Source: Hymenobacter piscis (GTDB lineage Bacteria > Bacteroidota > Bacteroidia > Cytophagales > Hymenobacteraceae). From it: 64,000 bases of DNA. Below are positions 33,366-42,923 of this stretch, piece by piece; position 1 is the first letter of the stretch, and every line of letters begins with the position of its first letter. The stretch covers positions 186,001 through 250,000 of the forward strand of contig NZ_JAHHZN010000004.1 in assembly GCF_018760735.1 (NCBI RefSeq), in the 5' to 3' direction. Both the position numbers and the translations under genes were made by a program. The notes beneath the pieces were generated by a model. It searched no databases and had not been told where the DNA came from. It worked only from the letters and a program-made list of their open reading frames with translations.

Positions 33366-34567
33366 GTACTCTACCCTACTAAACTTTGAGGGCTAAAACG
33401 GGGAGGCCCGACCTTTGGAGTTCCTACACTTCTCAGCCCGTTCCTCCCCGTGAAGCAACGCCTCAAGGCCAAACTTACGACCCTTTTGCAACAGGTGCCG
33501 ATTGTGCGCCACTTGTCTCGCCAAAAGTTTATTGCCCAGTTCGTTATCGGGCTCATTAAGAACCGCAACGTGCAGTTTGGCGAAGTGGCCCAGCACCTCA
33601 ATGACCAGGTTAAAGTGGCCTCCAACGAGACCCGCATTCAGGATTTCTTCCGCGAAGTATCGCTCGATTATGGCCTGCTAGCCCACTTATTGCTGCGCCT
33701 GTTGCCGGCTACGGGCAAGTTGCGTCTATGCGTAGACCGCACCGAATGGGATTTTGGCCAGTGCCAGGTCAACATTCTGCTCGTTACCGTCGGCCAGGGT
33801 GCCTTTCAGCTGCCCCTGTACTGGGAATTGCTCGACAATCGCAGCGGCAATTCCAGCGCCGCTGACCGCATTGCCCTGCTGCAAACCTGCGTACAGGTGC
33901 TGGGTAAGCACCGCATTGGGCTCGTGCTGGGCGACCGCGAGTTTGTGGGCCACGTGTGGCTGAAGTGGCTCAAGGACAACGGATTGAATTTTGTCATGCG
34001 CCTGCCCAAACACCATCAGCTCACCTATGCCAACGGGGGGCGACAAGCCGTGACCGATCTAGGCCTGGCTCCCGGGCAGGTGCGCCGTTTCGCTCACGTG
34101 CAAGTCGACGGCGTGTGGGGACACGCGTGGGTCAAAGCCTTGGCCGAGGGCGATTTGGTGTTCTTATTTGGCACCGTGGGCCGGCCCTACATGGACCAGC
34201 TCTACGCCAAACGGTGGACGATTAAGCAATGCTTCCAAAACCTGAAAGGCCGCGGCTTCAACCTGGAGGCCAGCCATTTGCGTTGTCGCCACAAGTTGCG
34301 CAAGCTCGTCGCCCTGGTTAGTTTAGCCTACGCCTTGTGCTTAAGTGTGGGCACGGTGGCCCACGCCAAACGCGCCCCGATTGCCCGTAAGAACCACGGC
34401 TACCGGGCCACCAGCTTGAGCCGCCACGGCCTCAACATCTTACGCCAACTCACCCGCCCCGCCACGAGCCCGCACGAACCCATGGCCCGCATGGTGGATG
34501 CCATAATGCGCTGGATTAGCTGGAAAGTCGCTCGCTATCAACCAACTAAAATAGTAGGGTAGAGTAC
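33366..34567 (+). mobile_element. IS4-family insertion sequence
   Basis: Perfect 16-base terminal inverted repeats (33366-33381, GTACTCTACCCTACTA; 34552-34567) enclose one transposase gene. TGGTTGC lies directly outside both ends (33359-33365 and 34568-34574). If the terminal GTAC is counted with the target, the direct repeat is 11 bases (TGGTTGCGTAC), close to typical IS4-family target duplications. Length is about 1.2 kb. Confidence 0.9.
33450..34562 (+). CDS. IS4-family transposase, catalytic Glu replaced by Lys
   Basis: A 370-residue DDE transposase. D96 (LCVDRTEWDF) and D162 (VLGDREFVG) are in the expected places. In the IS4 signature Y-x2-R-x3-E-x6-K, Tyr252, Arg255 and Lys266 are present, but residue 259 is Lys (AAG at 34224-34226) where Glu is expected; one G-to-A change from GAG explains it. 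The element may therefore be unable to transpose by itself. The start is GTG. LKGRGFNLEASHLR follows as in related transposases. Confidence 0.9.
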   Translation: MKQRLKAKLTTLLQQVPIVRHLSRQKFIAQFVIGLIKNRNVQFGEVAQHLNDQVKVASNETRIQDFFREVSLDYGLLAHLLLRLLPATGKLRLCVDRTEWDFGQCQVNILLVTVGQGAFQLPLYWELLDNRSGNSSAADRIALLQTCVQVLGKHRIGLVLGDREFVGHVWLKWLKDNGLNFVMRLPKHHQLTYANGGRQAVTDLGLAPGQVRRFAHVQVDGVWGHAWVKALAEGDLVFLFGTVGRPYMDQLYAKRWTIKQCFQNLKGRGFNLEASHLRCRHKLRKLVALVSLAYALCLSVGTVAHAKRAPIARKNHGYRATSLSRHGLNILRQLTRPATSPHEPMARMVDAIMRWISWKVARYQPTKIVG

Positions 34568-34706
34568 TGGTTGCGTACCAGCTATGTTTCCCTTGACTAC
34601 AAAAGTCTGTGACATATTTAATAAGGTGAAGCTTGTACAACCAATCGTCCTAATTTCTACTCAGTAGATACCACCGTTAATAAGTTACGTTGACTACGTA
34701 TGGGCA

Positions 34707-34744
34707 AATAAAAAAAGGTACTGTTTCCAGTACCTTTTTTTATT
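34707..34744. terminator. Terminator downstream of the SusE-like gene
   Basis: AATAAAAAAAGGTACTG (34707-34723) pairs perfectly with CAGTACCTTTTTTTATT (34728-34744), loop TTTC. It lies 43 bases after the SusE-like stop and would work in both directions. Confidence 0.85.
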
Positions 34745-34786
34745 GCGTTCAGAACCAATTGGAGGATTACAGATGCTCCGTCAGTA

Positions 34787-35569
34787 TTAGTTGCTGAGGG
34801 TATATGTATTGGTGTTCAGGTCAAAGGTAATTGTGTACGTACCGCTGGTAGCTACCGAAATATTAGCACCATTTGCATTGAGCGGACCAGTGCCATCACC
34901 ATTGCGCGGGCTATCGGAACCAAAGTTAACTCCCCAGTCGCTGTTCTTACGGAACTTGAATTCGCCGGCATTCAGAGCACGGGTGAGTTTGTACGTTTCA
35001 GTAGCGCAGTCGTACACCAAGGGAACATCCGTATTCCAATCAACACCTGCCGGACCAATAATGGACCAGCGGTCTGTGTTAGGCGGAAGGCACACTTTGT
35101 AGGCACTAGCTGTAAGAGGCAAAGCACCGGAATAAATCGGGGCGTTTGCGGCATAGCTGGCCCGCAGACGAACTTCAAGTGGAGTTGCCACGCCTTCGCT
35201 CAGGCCAAGGCTGTTGAGGGCAGCATTCAGAGAATCAACCCGTAGGCGGGTAGTTGGACCCGAACCAGCTGGCACGGCCACGGCCGAGGCGAAATCGTTA
35301 CCCTGCAGGTCGATTTGCAGATCATATGTAACGGCCGGGTCGTAGGGATGCTCTACATTGCTCCATGCAAAGGAGGAGATAGGGGTCCAGGTGTAAGTCA
35401 GAGCAGTCTGACTTTCGTTGGCCTGCACCAGCGTTACGGAGCTATTAGAGAGAGAGAGCGTGGGCGCGTTTGAAGGAGTGAGTGTTGCCCGGGTTTCGTC
35501 TTTCTCACAGGCAGAAAAGACGAACAATAAGGAACAAAACCCCGCCAGCGTTGATAGCCAGTTTTTCAT
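34787..35569 (-). CDS. SusE/SusF-type outer-membrane glycan-binding lipoprotein
   Basis: A 260-residue lipoprotein, lipobox VFSACEK. The N-terminal half carries a SusE-type domain (LSNSSVTLVQANESQTALTYTW) and the C-terminal half a repeat with GPAGVDWNTDVPL, GEFKFRKNSDWGVNFG and a closing TYTITFDLNTNTY, typical of starch-binding SusE/SusF modules. Third gene of a leftward susC-D-E operon, 56 bases after the SusD-like gene. It should sit on the cell surface and capture alpha-glucan for the SusC/D pair. Confidence 0.88.
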   Translation of the reverse strand: MKNWLSTLAGFCSLLFVFSACEKDETRATLTPSNAPTLSLSNSSVTLVQANESQTALTYTWTPISSFAWSNVEHPYDPAVTYDLQIDLQGNDFASAVAVPAGSGPTTRLRVDSLNAALNSLGLSEGVATPLEVRLRASYAANAPIYSGALPLTASAYKVCLPPNTDRWSIIGPAGVDWNTDVPLVYDCATETYKLTRALNAGEFKFRKNSDWGVNFGSDSPRNGDGTGPLNANGANISVATSGTYTITFDLNTNTYTLSN

Positions 35570-35625
35570 GTTGAAGGGCAAATTGAAGGTGGGAAAGCGA
35601 ATGATTCAGACCTAGGTGCGGCAGC

Positions 35626-37290
35626 TTACTGACCGTAACCCGGGTTCTGCTTCAGGTTAGGATTCACGGTCAGGTCTGATGCTGGCAGCGGATACAGAGT
35701 GCGGAAAGACTCTACAGCCCGGCCGGCAGCTACTCCGCCCTTCCAGGGCCACAGGTAAGAACCTTCTACAAAACGGCCGTAGCGGATCAGGTCGGTCCGG
35801 CGGAAACCTTCCCAGAACAGTTCCCGGCCCCGCTCGTCGAGCAGGCCATCAACCGTCAGGCTGCTCAGGTCAGCAGTGCTGTTGGCCGTGCTTACCGGCA
35901 GGCCATAAGCCCGGCGACGGATCTGGTTGACGTAGCTCAGGGCCAGATTCGCATCACCGGCCCCGCCACGCGCTACCGCTTCGGCGTAGTTGAGCATAAT
36001 TTCCGACAGACGAATCATCGGGAAGTCGACGCTGGACTGGCTTTGCGCCCCGCCCAGGGCAGTTCCTGCCGACGTCACGTTGCGGAACTTAATCACGCCG
36101 TAGCCATCCGTGAAGCTGCCGATATCGGAAATTTCCAGGTTCTGCCCCTGGGTCCAGAACTGTCCGCGGGTATCACGGACGGTATCAGCGCCAAACAGGT
36201 TAACCAGGTTTTTTGTGGAGCGCATGCCGCCCCAGCCGCCCTGAGGCATGCCATTTTTGGCTTTCCAGGCCGTGTTGCTGGGGCTGGTGGAACCGTTCAC
36301 CAGGAACGTAGTGCCACCGAAGCTGCGGGTATTGTCGGCATCGAAAACAACCGGCCAGATAATCTCGTTGCGGGCCGGAGCCGTGTGGTTGTCGCCCAGG
36401 AACAGACGACCGTAAGCCGAGGCTACGTTGCCGGCAGGCGTAGTGGAAAGGCTGTAACCAGCGTCAATTACGCGTTTGGCGTAGGTGGCGGCATCAGTGT
36501 AACGAGCCGTGCCGGTGTATACCTGCGCATTCAGGTAGAGGCGGGAAAGCATCGCCCAAGCCGCGGCCTTGTCGATACGGCCGTATTCGTTGGCGCGGGG
36601 CTCCGCAAAATCGGCGTCAGTGCTCAGGGCCAGCAACTCGCTCTCAACGTAGTTGAAAAGCTCTTGGCGCGTCCGGTAAGGGGGGGTAAATGGGCCGGCC
36701 GGATCAGTCTCCACGACGAAAGGACCACCGCCGTACAGATCGATAACGTGCTGATAAGCCACCGCGCGCAGGAAACGCGCCTCCGCCCGGTAACCACGAG
36801 CGGTAGCCACTTCCGCCGCACTCAGGCGGGAGCTGAGCTTATCGTCGCTGGCTTCGCGGATGAATTCGTTGGCAACGGCAATTTCGTAGTAGATGCGGTA
36901 GTAAAGGCCGCGCACGAACGGGTTGGAGGCCGTCCAGTTCATGTTGTGCCAGTCCCGCACTCCCTGGTCACCCCAGGCAAGAATGGCTTCGTCAGTCGAC
37001 AGCGTCTGAGCGCTCCACAGCTGGCGGATGTAATCGGAGAAACCTTCGTCAATCCCTTGTACGTCGCCCCCGCCGGAAGCCCCGTTATCGTCGGAGCCCA
37101 AGCCGGTTACGGCGAAGCCTGCGTATACCTTGGCCAGCACGGCCCGGTAGCCGTTCAGGTCCGTATACACACGGTCAGGAGTCGTTTCAAATTTAGGCTC
37201 CAGGTCCAGGTCGTTACAGGACGAGAGGCCGGCACTCAGGGCCAGACCAGTGGCAGCAGCCAGAAGGCCACGCGTTAGATATGTATTCAT
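35626..37290 (-). CDS. SusD/RagB family nutrient-binding lipoprotein
   Basis: A 554-residue lipoprotein with lipobox GLSSCND and the SusD/RagB fold: EPKFETTPDRVYTDLNGYRAV at the N-terminus, TPR-like helices (RAEARFLRAVAYQHV), RLSEIMLNYAEAVAR and a C-terminal DERGRELFWEG segment with RRTDLIRYGRF. It forms the lid over the SusC channel and binds the glycan. It starts 12 bases after the susC-like stop, so they are co-transcribed. Confidence 0.95.
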   Translation of the reverse strand: MNTYLTRGLLAAATGLALSAGLSSCNDLDLEPKFETTPDRVYTDLNGYRAVLAKVYAGFAVTGLGSDDNGASGGGDVQGIDEGFSDYIRQLWSAQTLSTDEAILAWGDQGVRDWHNMNWTASNPFVRGLYYRIYYEIAVANEFIREASDDKLSSRLSAAEVATARGYRAEARFLRAVAYQHVIDLYGGGPFVVETDPAGPFTPPYRTRQELFNYVESELLALSTDADFAEPRANEYGRIDKAAAWAMLSRLYLNAQVYTGTARYTDAATYAKRVIDAGYSLSTTPAGNVASAYGRLFLGDNHTAPARNEIIWPVVFDADNTRSFGGTTFLVNGSTSPSNTAWKAKNGMPQGGWGGMRSTKNLVNLFGADTVRDTRGQFWTQGQNLEISDIGSFTDGYGVIKFRNVTSAGTALGGAQSQSSVDFPMIRLSEIMLNYAEAVARGGAGDANLALSYVNQIRRRAYGLPVSTANSTADLSSLTVDGLLDERGRELFWEGFRRTDLIRYGRFVEGSYLWPWKGGVAAGRAVESFRTLYPLPASDLTVNPNLKQNPGYGQ

Positions 37291-37302
37291 GGGTGGGACG
37301 GG

Positions 37303-40300
37303 TTAGAAGCTGGCGTTGATACCAAACGTGAAGGTGCGGGAACGGGGGTAGAAGTTGTTGTCTACACCATTGAAAATCTCCGGATCCAGACCGCTGTATT
37401 TGGTGATGAGGAATACGTTCTGAACAGCAGCCGTGAGCCGAAGATTCGACCCTTCACTGAAAATTTTGCCTACGTTGTAGCCCAGGGTAATATTTTCTCC
37501 CCGGATAAACGATCCGTTCTCTACGTAATAATCCGACAGCACCTGCTGGGTGCGGAAACCCGTATCACGGATGCCTACCGGCAAATTGCCCACAAAGCCA
37601 GTGGACGTATTGGCATTAGCGAAATTAGCCGAGTTGCCAGCCAGGGAGTTATACACGTAGTTGCCGGTATTGGCCCGAACTACAGCGTTCAACGTCAGGC
37701 GTTTGTAGGCAAAGTTGGTGGTGAGGCCAAACGTAGCCAACGGTGCCCGCTGCTTGTAGCGGTAGAGGTCTTGCTCGTTCACCACGCCGTCGCCGTTGCG
37801 GTCCACGTACACGCCCTCCAGCGGCCGGTTGTTCTCATCGTACACCTGCTGGTACACGTAGAAAGCGTTGTTGGGGAAACCTACCGAGTTAATCTGAACG
37901 GTGGTACCGGTACCGCCCGGAATACCTTCCACCAGATAACCTGGGAAGTCCTCCTGCTGCGGACCAAAGTCCGTGATTTCGGTTTTGTTATAGGCCCCGT
38001 TAAAGTTCAGGTCCCAGGTGAAATCCTGAGTCCGTACCGGTACTACGTTCAGGGCGAATTCAACGCCCCGGTTACGCAGCGAGCCAATGTTGCGGTTGAG
38101 CTGGTTGCTCAACCCCCCGGCTGGTACAAATACGTTTGCCAGCAGGTCAGTGGATTCGCGCTGGTACACATCAATGGTACCGGTGAGGCGATTGTCAGCC
38201 ACGCCCCAGTCCAGGCCTACGTTCAGCGTTGAGGTCGTTTCCCATTTCAGCTCCGGGTTGTAGCCCGAAGGGCGCTGGGTCGTCACGTAAACGGGGGCGC
38301 CGTTGGCATCTACCCCAAACTGGTAGCGCACCGTGGAACGGCCCGTTACGTAGCGCGGGAAGTAGTCGAAGGGCCCACCGATTTCCTGCTGGCCGGTAAT
38401 GCCGTAGCCGGCCCGCAGCTTGAGTTCCGTAATGGCGGCGTTATCGGCCAGGAAGCTTTCTTCCTTCAGGCGCCAGCCCAGGCCCAGGGCCGGGAAATAG
38501 CCACTGCGGTTGCCGCTGGCAAAGCGCGACGTGTTATCGTTACGTAACGTAGCCGTGAGCAGGTAGCGGTCCTTCACCGTTACGTTGGCGCGGCCGAAAT
38601 AAGAGATCAGCCGGAACGGGTCGTAATAGCCAGTTACCGTTTGCACCTGATCCGTGTTGAAGAGAGTGGTCCGGTCGAAACGCAAGGGCAGGAAGAGCGG
38701 GCCCTGGGTTTCAAAATCCTGATAAGAGTAGCCGGCCTGTACATCGAAGCGGGTGCTTTCGCCCAGCTGTTTGTTGTAAGCCAGGTAGAAATCAAGCAGG
38801 CGCATATCCTTGTCCTGCTCATACCGGGCAAAGCGCCCGTTCTGGTTGATGTTGGCGGCGCCAGCGTTGAAGTTGCTGAAATCGGTTACCGAGTTGGTCG
38901 TCGAACCTTTGCCGCGCGATATATCCGTGGCCAGGTTCAGGTTGGCGCGCAGGTCGGGTAGGAAGTGGAATTTGTAGTCCAGCTGCACGTTGCCGATGAA
39001 GCGGTCCACGTCGCTCACGTTGTTCGTATTGCGAAGGGCTGCTACGGGGTTGCCGGGCGCCAGCGTCAGAGGGATACCAGCCGGAGTGAGGTACTGGGAA
39101 TACCCGCCGAAGGGGGCAAACTGCGCTTCCGAAGAACGGACCGGCTGGGTAGGGTCGTAGAACAGAGCCCCACCGATGGAGCCGTTGTCGATGAACCGGT
39201 TTTCGAGGCGGGTGCCTTTGGCGTTTACATCCACGCGCAGGTGGCCATCGAGCAGCACCGGCGTCAGGCTCAGCGAGCCGGTGTTCCGCTTCAGGTTGTT
39301 GGTGATGACGATACCATCCTGGTAGAGGTTGCCATAGGAAATACGGAAGGGCACTTTTCCCAGGCTACCACGCAGGCTCACGTTATTATCGTAGCTGGCG
39401 GCGGTACGGAAAATTTCGTCCTGCCAGTCCGTGTTGGCCGCGCCCAGGGTAGCTACCTGGGAGGGAATACCGTTGGCCTCGATGAGCGAGCGGAACTCAT
39501 CGGCTCCGAGGACATCATAGGTTTTAAATGGTGTGGCTATCGACGTCTGCGACGAGAAATTCACCGTCAGCTTCTCGCCCTGCAGGCCGCGCTTGGTCGT
39601 AACAAGTATTACCCCGTTGGAGGCGCGGTTACCGTAGATAGCCAGGGCCGAGGCATCCTTGAGCACCGTCACCGACTCAATATCATTGGGGTTGATGAGG
39701 GAGAGAGGGTTGCTGGCGCCACTGATGCCACCTTTATCCACGGGTACGCCGTCAATTACGAACAGCGGATCGTTGTTGGCAGTAAGCGAAGAGCCCCCGC
39801 GAATCCGGATGGTAGTCGCCGCACCGGGGGCGCCGCCGCCGGTCGTGATGTTTACCCCCGCAATTTTGGACTGCACCAGCTGCTCGGGGTTGGTTACCTG
39901 ACCCGGTACGAAGTCTTTGGCCTGCACCGTGGCGATGGAGCCCGTCACGTCCTGGCGGCGCTGCACGCCGTAACCCACCACCACCGCTTCGTTGAGCAGC
40001 GTCGTGTTTTCCGAGAGCGTAAGCGTGGGCACGGTCGTGTTCTGGCCGGTCGTCACGTTGATAATCTGCCGCTGCGTAGTGAACCCTACGAAGGACATGA
40101 TGAGGGTGTGGGGGCCGGAAGGCACGTTCTGAATCGAGAACGAGCCATCAGAATTGGTGGAGCCGCCCAGCGAAGAGCCCTCGATCAGCACAGTAACGCC
40201 CGGCAGGCCTTCGCCTTTCTCGTCCAGCACGCGGCCGCTTACCGTCCCGATTCCCTGAGCGTGTGCGCTGCTCACGCTCACACCTGCGCACAGGAGGGGC

Positions 40301-40332
40301 AGCGCCAGTTTCGCTAGATAGGGGTGTTTCAT
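37303..40332 (-). CDS. SusC/RagA family TonB-linked outer-membrane transporter
   Basis: A 1009-residue receptor: signal peptide ending AHAQ, carboxypeptidase-like domain (GTVSGRVLDEKGEGLPGV), TonB-box/plug region with VVVGYGVQRRQDVTGS, RIRGGSSLTANNDPLFVIDG and SALAIYGNRASNGVILVTT, then the barrel ending FTFGINASF. First gene of a SusC-D-E operon; the flanking secreted amylase and starch-binding esterase point to alpha-glucan oligosaccharides as substrate (inference). No SusR, hybrid two-component or ECF sigma regulator gene is next to it. Confidence 0.95.
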   Translation of the reverse strand: MKHPYLAKLALPLLCAGVSVSSAHAQGIGTVSGRVLDEKGEGLPGVTVLIEGSSLGGSTNSDGSFSIQNVPSGPHTLIMSFVGFTTQRQIINVTTGQNTTVPTLTLSENTTLLNEAVVVGYGVQRRQDVTGSIATVQAKDFVPGQVTNPEQLVQSKIAGVNITTGGGAPGAATTIRIRGGSSLTANNDPLFVIDGVPVDKGGISGASNPLSLINPNDIESVTVLKDASALAIYGNRASNGVILVTTKRGLQGEKLTVNFSSQTSIATPFKTYDVLGADEFRSLIEANGIPSQVATLGAANTDWQDEIFRTAASYDNNVSLRGSLGKVPFRISYGNLYQDGIVITNNLKRNTGSLSLTPVLLDGHLRVDVNAKGTRLENRFIDNGSIGGALFYDPTQPVRSSEAQFAPFGGYSQYLTPAGIPLTLAPGNPVAALRNTNNVSDVDRFIGNVQLDYKFHFLPDLRANLNLATDISRGKGSTTNSVTDFSNFNAGAANINQNGRFARYEQDKDMRLLDFYLAYNKQLGESTRFDVQAGYSYQDFETQGPLFLPLRFDRTTLFNTDQVQTVTGYYDPFRLISYFGRANVTVKDRYLLTATLRNDNTSRFASGNRSGYFPALGLGWRLKEESFLADNAAITELKLRAGYGITGQQEIGGPFDYFPRYVTGRSTVRYQFGVDANGAPVYVTTQRPSGYNPELKWETTSTLNVGLDWGVADNRLTGTIDVYQRESTDLLANVFVPAGGLSNQLNRNIGSLRNRGVEFALNVVPVRTQDFTWDLNFNGAYNKTEITDFGPQQEDFPGYLVEGIPGGTGTTVQINSVGFPNNAFYVYQQVYDENNRPLEGVYVDRNGDGVVNEQDLYRYKQRAPLATFGLTTNFAYKRLTLNAVVRANTGNYVYNSLAGNSANFANANTSTGFVGNLPVGIRDTGFRTQQVLSDYYVENGSFIRGENITLGYNVGKIFSEGSNLRLTAAVQNVFLITKYSGLDPEIFNGVDNNFYPRSRTFTFGINASF

Positions 40333-40492
40333 GGAAAAAGTGTTAGGGGTTGAAATGGATTTTTCCGGCCTGACCGGAGTGGGAATTTAGTGGTCCTAAC
40401 TCGGGAGGCAACCAGAATACAATGAGTGAGTGACCCATTCTGCACCTGTGCTTGCGCTCCCGCTCAACATCACCAAATCATGAAGAAACAAT

Positions 40493-40524
40493 GCAAGTTA
40501 AAGGGTTCTGGCCTACAAAAACAA
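40493..40524 (-). promoter_or_regulatory. Candidate promoter of the Sus operon
   Basis: Read leftward, a TTG at about 40524-40522 is followed after 21 bases by TAACTTGC (40500-40493), a TAnnTTGC variant of the -7 box. It would give a leader of about 155 bases before the SusC start. Confidence 0.4.
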
Positions 40525-41258
40525 TGAGGGTAAAAGCATAAGTCGGATTAGTCATAATTGGATTTTGTGACTGATGATGGCCTGCGGACTGTTCGGCAGG
40601 CGGGTTAGCCACTGCAATGCTGCCAACGGCGGCCCCGATAAACCCGCCGGGAAGGGCAATCCGGGGGGCTGCAGGCGCTAATGGGACGGGGGAGTGGCTG
40701 GTAGTCTATTGACTGTTTTTGATGGTGTATTGCCGAGGCAAGGGGTTGGGGACTGGCGGATTAAGTGAACGGGCCAAATGACTGATTTTGCCACCTTAAC
40801 TGGTTTTCAGAGCTCACTATTTGCGCTACATAGGCTTGTATTGATCATTTAAAGCGAGTTAAATCGAATTCCGGCGAAGAGAAGAACAATAGTGCTGGAT
40901 TTAAATAGCAAATAGAAGCGGAGTTTAGGTCAATACAGCAGTAGTGTGCTCTCGTGTTCCAGGTGGCCGCAACAGGTAGATTTTTGCATATATTCTAGTG
41001 CCGTCTTTTGAGCCTGCCTCTTAACCAGAGCCGGGCTCATGCGTGATGCAGCAGACCCCTGCATTGCTTCACCCGTGAGGGCTCACTTACTGTAATAACG
41101 GAGCAGTGACGAATGTTTTGCGGTAGCTTTTCCCGGAAAAGTACAGGTTGATTTTATCGAATAGGGCGCCCCGACGGGAGGAAGCAGCACCATCAGGCGC
41201 TGACCCGCTGCCAACTGGGTGGGATAGTTTGGGTAAGTGGAGGCTAACTTTCTGAGCC

Positions 41259-41273
41259 CCTTCCGTAGCTTGC
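41259..41273 (+). promoter_or_regulatory. CCTTCCGTAGCTTGC box before the CBM20-esterase gene
   Basis: The 15-base sequence, including TAGCTTGC (41266-41273), recurs exactly at 62830-62844 upstream of the pyruvate carboxylase gene. It ends 28 bases before the ATG, so it is probably a -7 element variant. Confidence 0.45.
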
Positions 41274-41301
41274 CACCTTGTTCCAACTGCTGTTTTCACC
41301 C

Positions 41302-42726
41302 ATGAATCGTTTTTTACTTGCCGCGCTGCTGGGTTTACTTGCTGGTAGTGCTCGGGCCCAGACCACTGTACGCCTGACCAGTATACCTGCCGCCACGCCC
41401 GCCGGGGCCACCCTCTACCTGGCGGGCACCGTCAATAACTGGACACCCAATAGTGCCGCGCACGCCTTCAGCCGCAACCCCGACGGCACCTACCAGCTCA
41501 CCCTGCCCGCCACCGTGACGGGCACCATCGAGTTCAAGTTTACTCGTGGTTCCTGGGCCACTGTGGAGGCCGATGCTCAGTTCAACGATATCGGCAACCG
41601 GCGCTACACCATCGGCAGCGGCCCGGCTACGGTGGAGCTGCAGGTGGCCGCCTGGAAAGACCAGGGCAATGGGGGCGGCAACTGCCAGAGCACCGCCCTG
41701 CAGCCCAACGTGCAGGTGCTGAGCACTGCGTTCCAGATGCCGCAGCTGGGCCGCACCCGCCGCATCTGGGTGTACCTGCCCAACGACTACGCCACGGCTC
41801 CGGCCAAGCGCTACCCGGTTCTGTACATGCACGACGGCCAGAACGTGTTCGATGCCTGCACCAGCTTCTCGGGCGAATGGGGCGTGGACGAAACCCTGAG
41901 CCAGCTGCAGCAGCAGGGCCTGGATGCCACCAGCTCCATTGTAGTGGCCGTGGACAACGGCGGCGCCGACCGGCTCAACGAACTATCTCCCTGGAATAAC
42001 CCGCAGTACGGCGGCGGCCAAGGCGACCAGTACGTGGATTTCCTGGCCCAGACGCTCAAACCCTACATCGACCAACAGTACCGTACCCTCACTGGCCGCG
42101 AGTACACGGGCATTGCGGGCAGTAGCATGGGCGGCCTGATTTCCACCTACGCCGCGCTGAAATACCCGCAGGTGTACGGCCGGGTAGGCGTGTTCTCGCC
42201 GGCTTTCTGGTTTGCCCAGCAGCCGTTGTTTCAGTACCTGCGGCAGCACCCGGCCAACCCGGCCACCCGGTTCTACTTCGTGAGCGGCACCCAGGAAAGC
42301 CAGACGATGGTGCCACTCATGCAGGCCATGCGCGACTCGCTGGCCCGCGGCGGTGTGCCAGCTGCTAACCTGAGCTTCAACACGAAAGCCGACGGTCAGC
42401 ACGCCGAGTGGTTCTGGAAGCGGGAGTTTTCGGCGGCGTACCAGTGGCTGATGCAGCCGACTGTAGTAACCAACGCCCGCACCAGCCGGTCGGCCCTGGC
42501 GTTTAGTGCCTATCCCAATCCTGCCAAAGACCGTTTGACACTACAGTTGCCTGCCGCCACGCGTGAAGCCCGCGTGGAAGTGTTGGACCTGAGCGGCCGC
42601 ACAGTGTTGCGCGATAAGTTGAAAGCCGGGGCCACGCTGGATGTGAGTCGGCTGGCCAAAGGGCAGTACCTGCTGCGGGTCACGGCCGGCCGCGAACAAG
42701 GTACGCAGGCACTGGTGAAGGAGTAA
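41302..42726 (+). CDS. Secreted esterase with starch-binding domain and T9SS tail
   Basis: A 474-residue extracellular protein: signal peptide ending SARAQ, a CBM20/CBM48-like domain (TLYLAGTVNNWTPN, residues 20-115), an esterase D-type alpha/beta hydrolase with nucleophile motif GSSMGGL and RYPVLYMHDGQNVFD, and a type IX secretion domain (FSAYPNPAKDRLTLQL onward). It may remove acyl groups from alpha-glucans outside the cell; the real substrate is unknown. It lies upstream of, and diverges from, the Sus operon. Confidence 0.87.
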   Translation: MNRFLLAALLGLLAGSARAQTTVRLTSIPAATPAGATLYLAGTVNNWTPNSAAHAFSRNPDGTYQLTLPATVTGTIEFKFTRGSWATVEADAQFNDIGNRRYTIGSGPATVELQVAAWKDQGNGGGNCQSTALQPNVQVLSTAFQMPQLGRTRRIWVYLPNDYATAPAKRYPVLYMHDGQNVFDACTSFSGEWGVDETLSQLQQQGLDATSSIVVAVDNGGADRLNELSPWNNPQYGGGQGDQYVDFLAQTLKPYIDQQYRTLTGREYTGIAGSSMGGLISTYAALKYPQVYGRVGVFSPAFWFAQQPLFQYLRQHPANPATRFYFVSGTQESQTMVPLMQAMRDSLARGGVPAANLSFNTKADGQHAEWFWKREFSAAYQWLMQPTVVTNARTSRSALAFSAYPNPAKDRLTLQLPAATREARVEVLDLSGRTVLRDKLKAGATLDVSRLAKGQYLLRVTAGREQGTQALVKE

Positions 42727-42738
42727 GAGCTCATGGAC

Positions 42739-42815
42739 GTCATTCCGAACGGAGTGAGGAGTCTGGAGCAAAAGTCGAAGCACATCCCCAAATTCCTCGC
42801 TCCGCTCGGAATGAC
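42739..42815. repeat. Palindromic element, GTCATTCCGAACGGAG family
   Basis: GTCATTCCGAACGGAGTGAGGA (42739-42760) faces TCCTCGCTCCGCTCGGAATGAC (42794-42815), with two mismatches. It lies just upstream of the trp promoter and after the esterase gene. Confidence 0.85.
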
Positions 42816-42860
42816 ACTGGTGTGAGAGGCGCGCCTCAGATAAAAAATTTGGGCCTACTG

Positions 42861-42890
42861 TTGTGTCAATCCGAACCCGGCGTACATTTG
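42861..42890 (+). promoter_or_regulatory. trp operon promoter
   Basis: TTG (42861-42863), 19 bases, then TACATTTG (42883-42890): a very good Bacteroidota -33/-7 pair. The leader ORF starts about 34 bases after the -7 box. Confidence 0.8.
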
Positions 42891-42923
42891 CAGCGTTCAA
42901 CGCCCCAAATTCAACTTTCGGCA

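Larger units (their letters stand above)
40333..41301. other. Long intergenic region upstream of the Sus operon
   Basis: About 970 bases without a credible gene; short minus-strand frames near 41083-41299 lack coding character. The right half is AT-rich. It contains the candidate Sus promoter near 40493-40524 and a TAGCTTGC box near 41266. No strong palindromic element is present, unlike most gaps in this window. Confidence 0.5.

Noticed and set aside
41083..41299. Short minus-strand frames (67 and 70 codons) in the Sus upstream region
   Set aside because: No homology or coding character recognised; they overlap each other in different frames.
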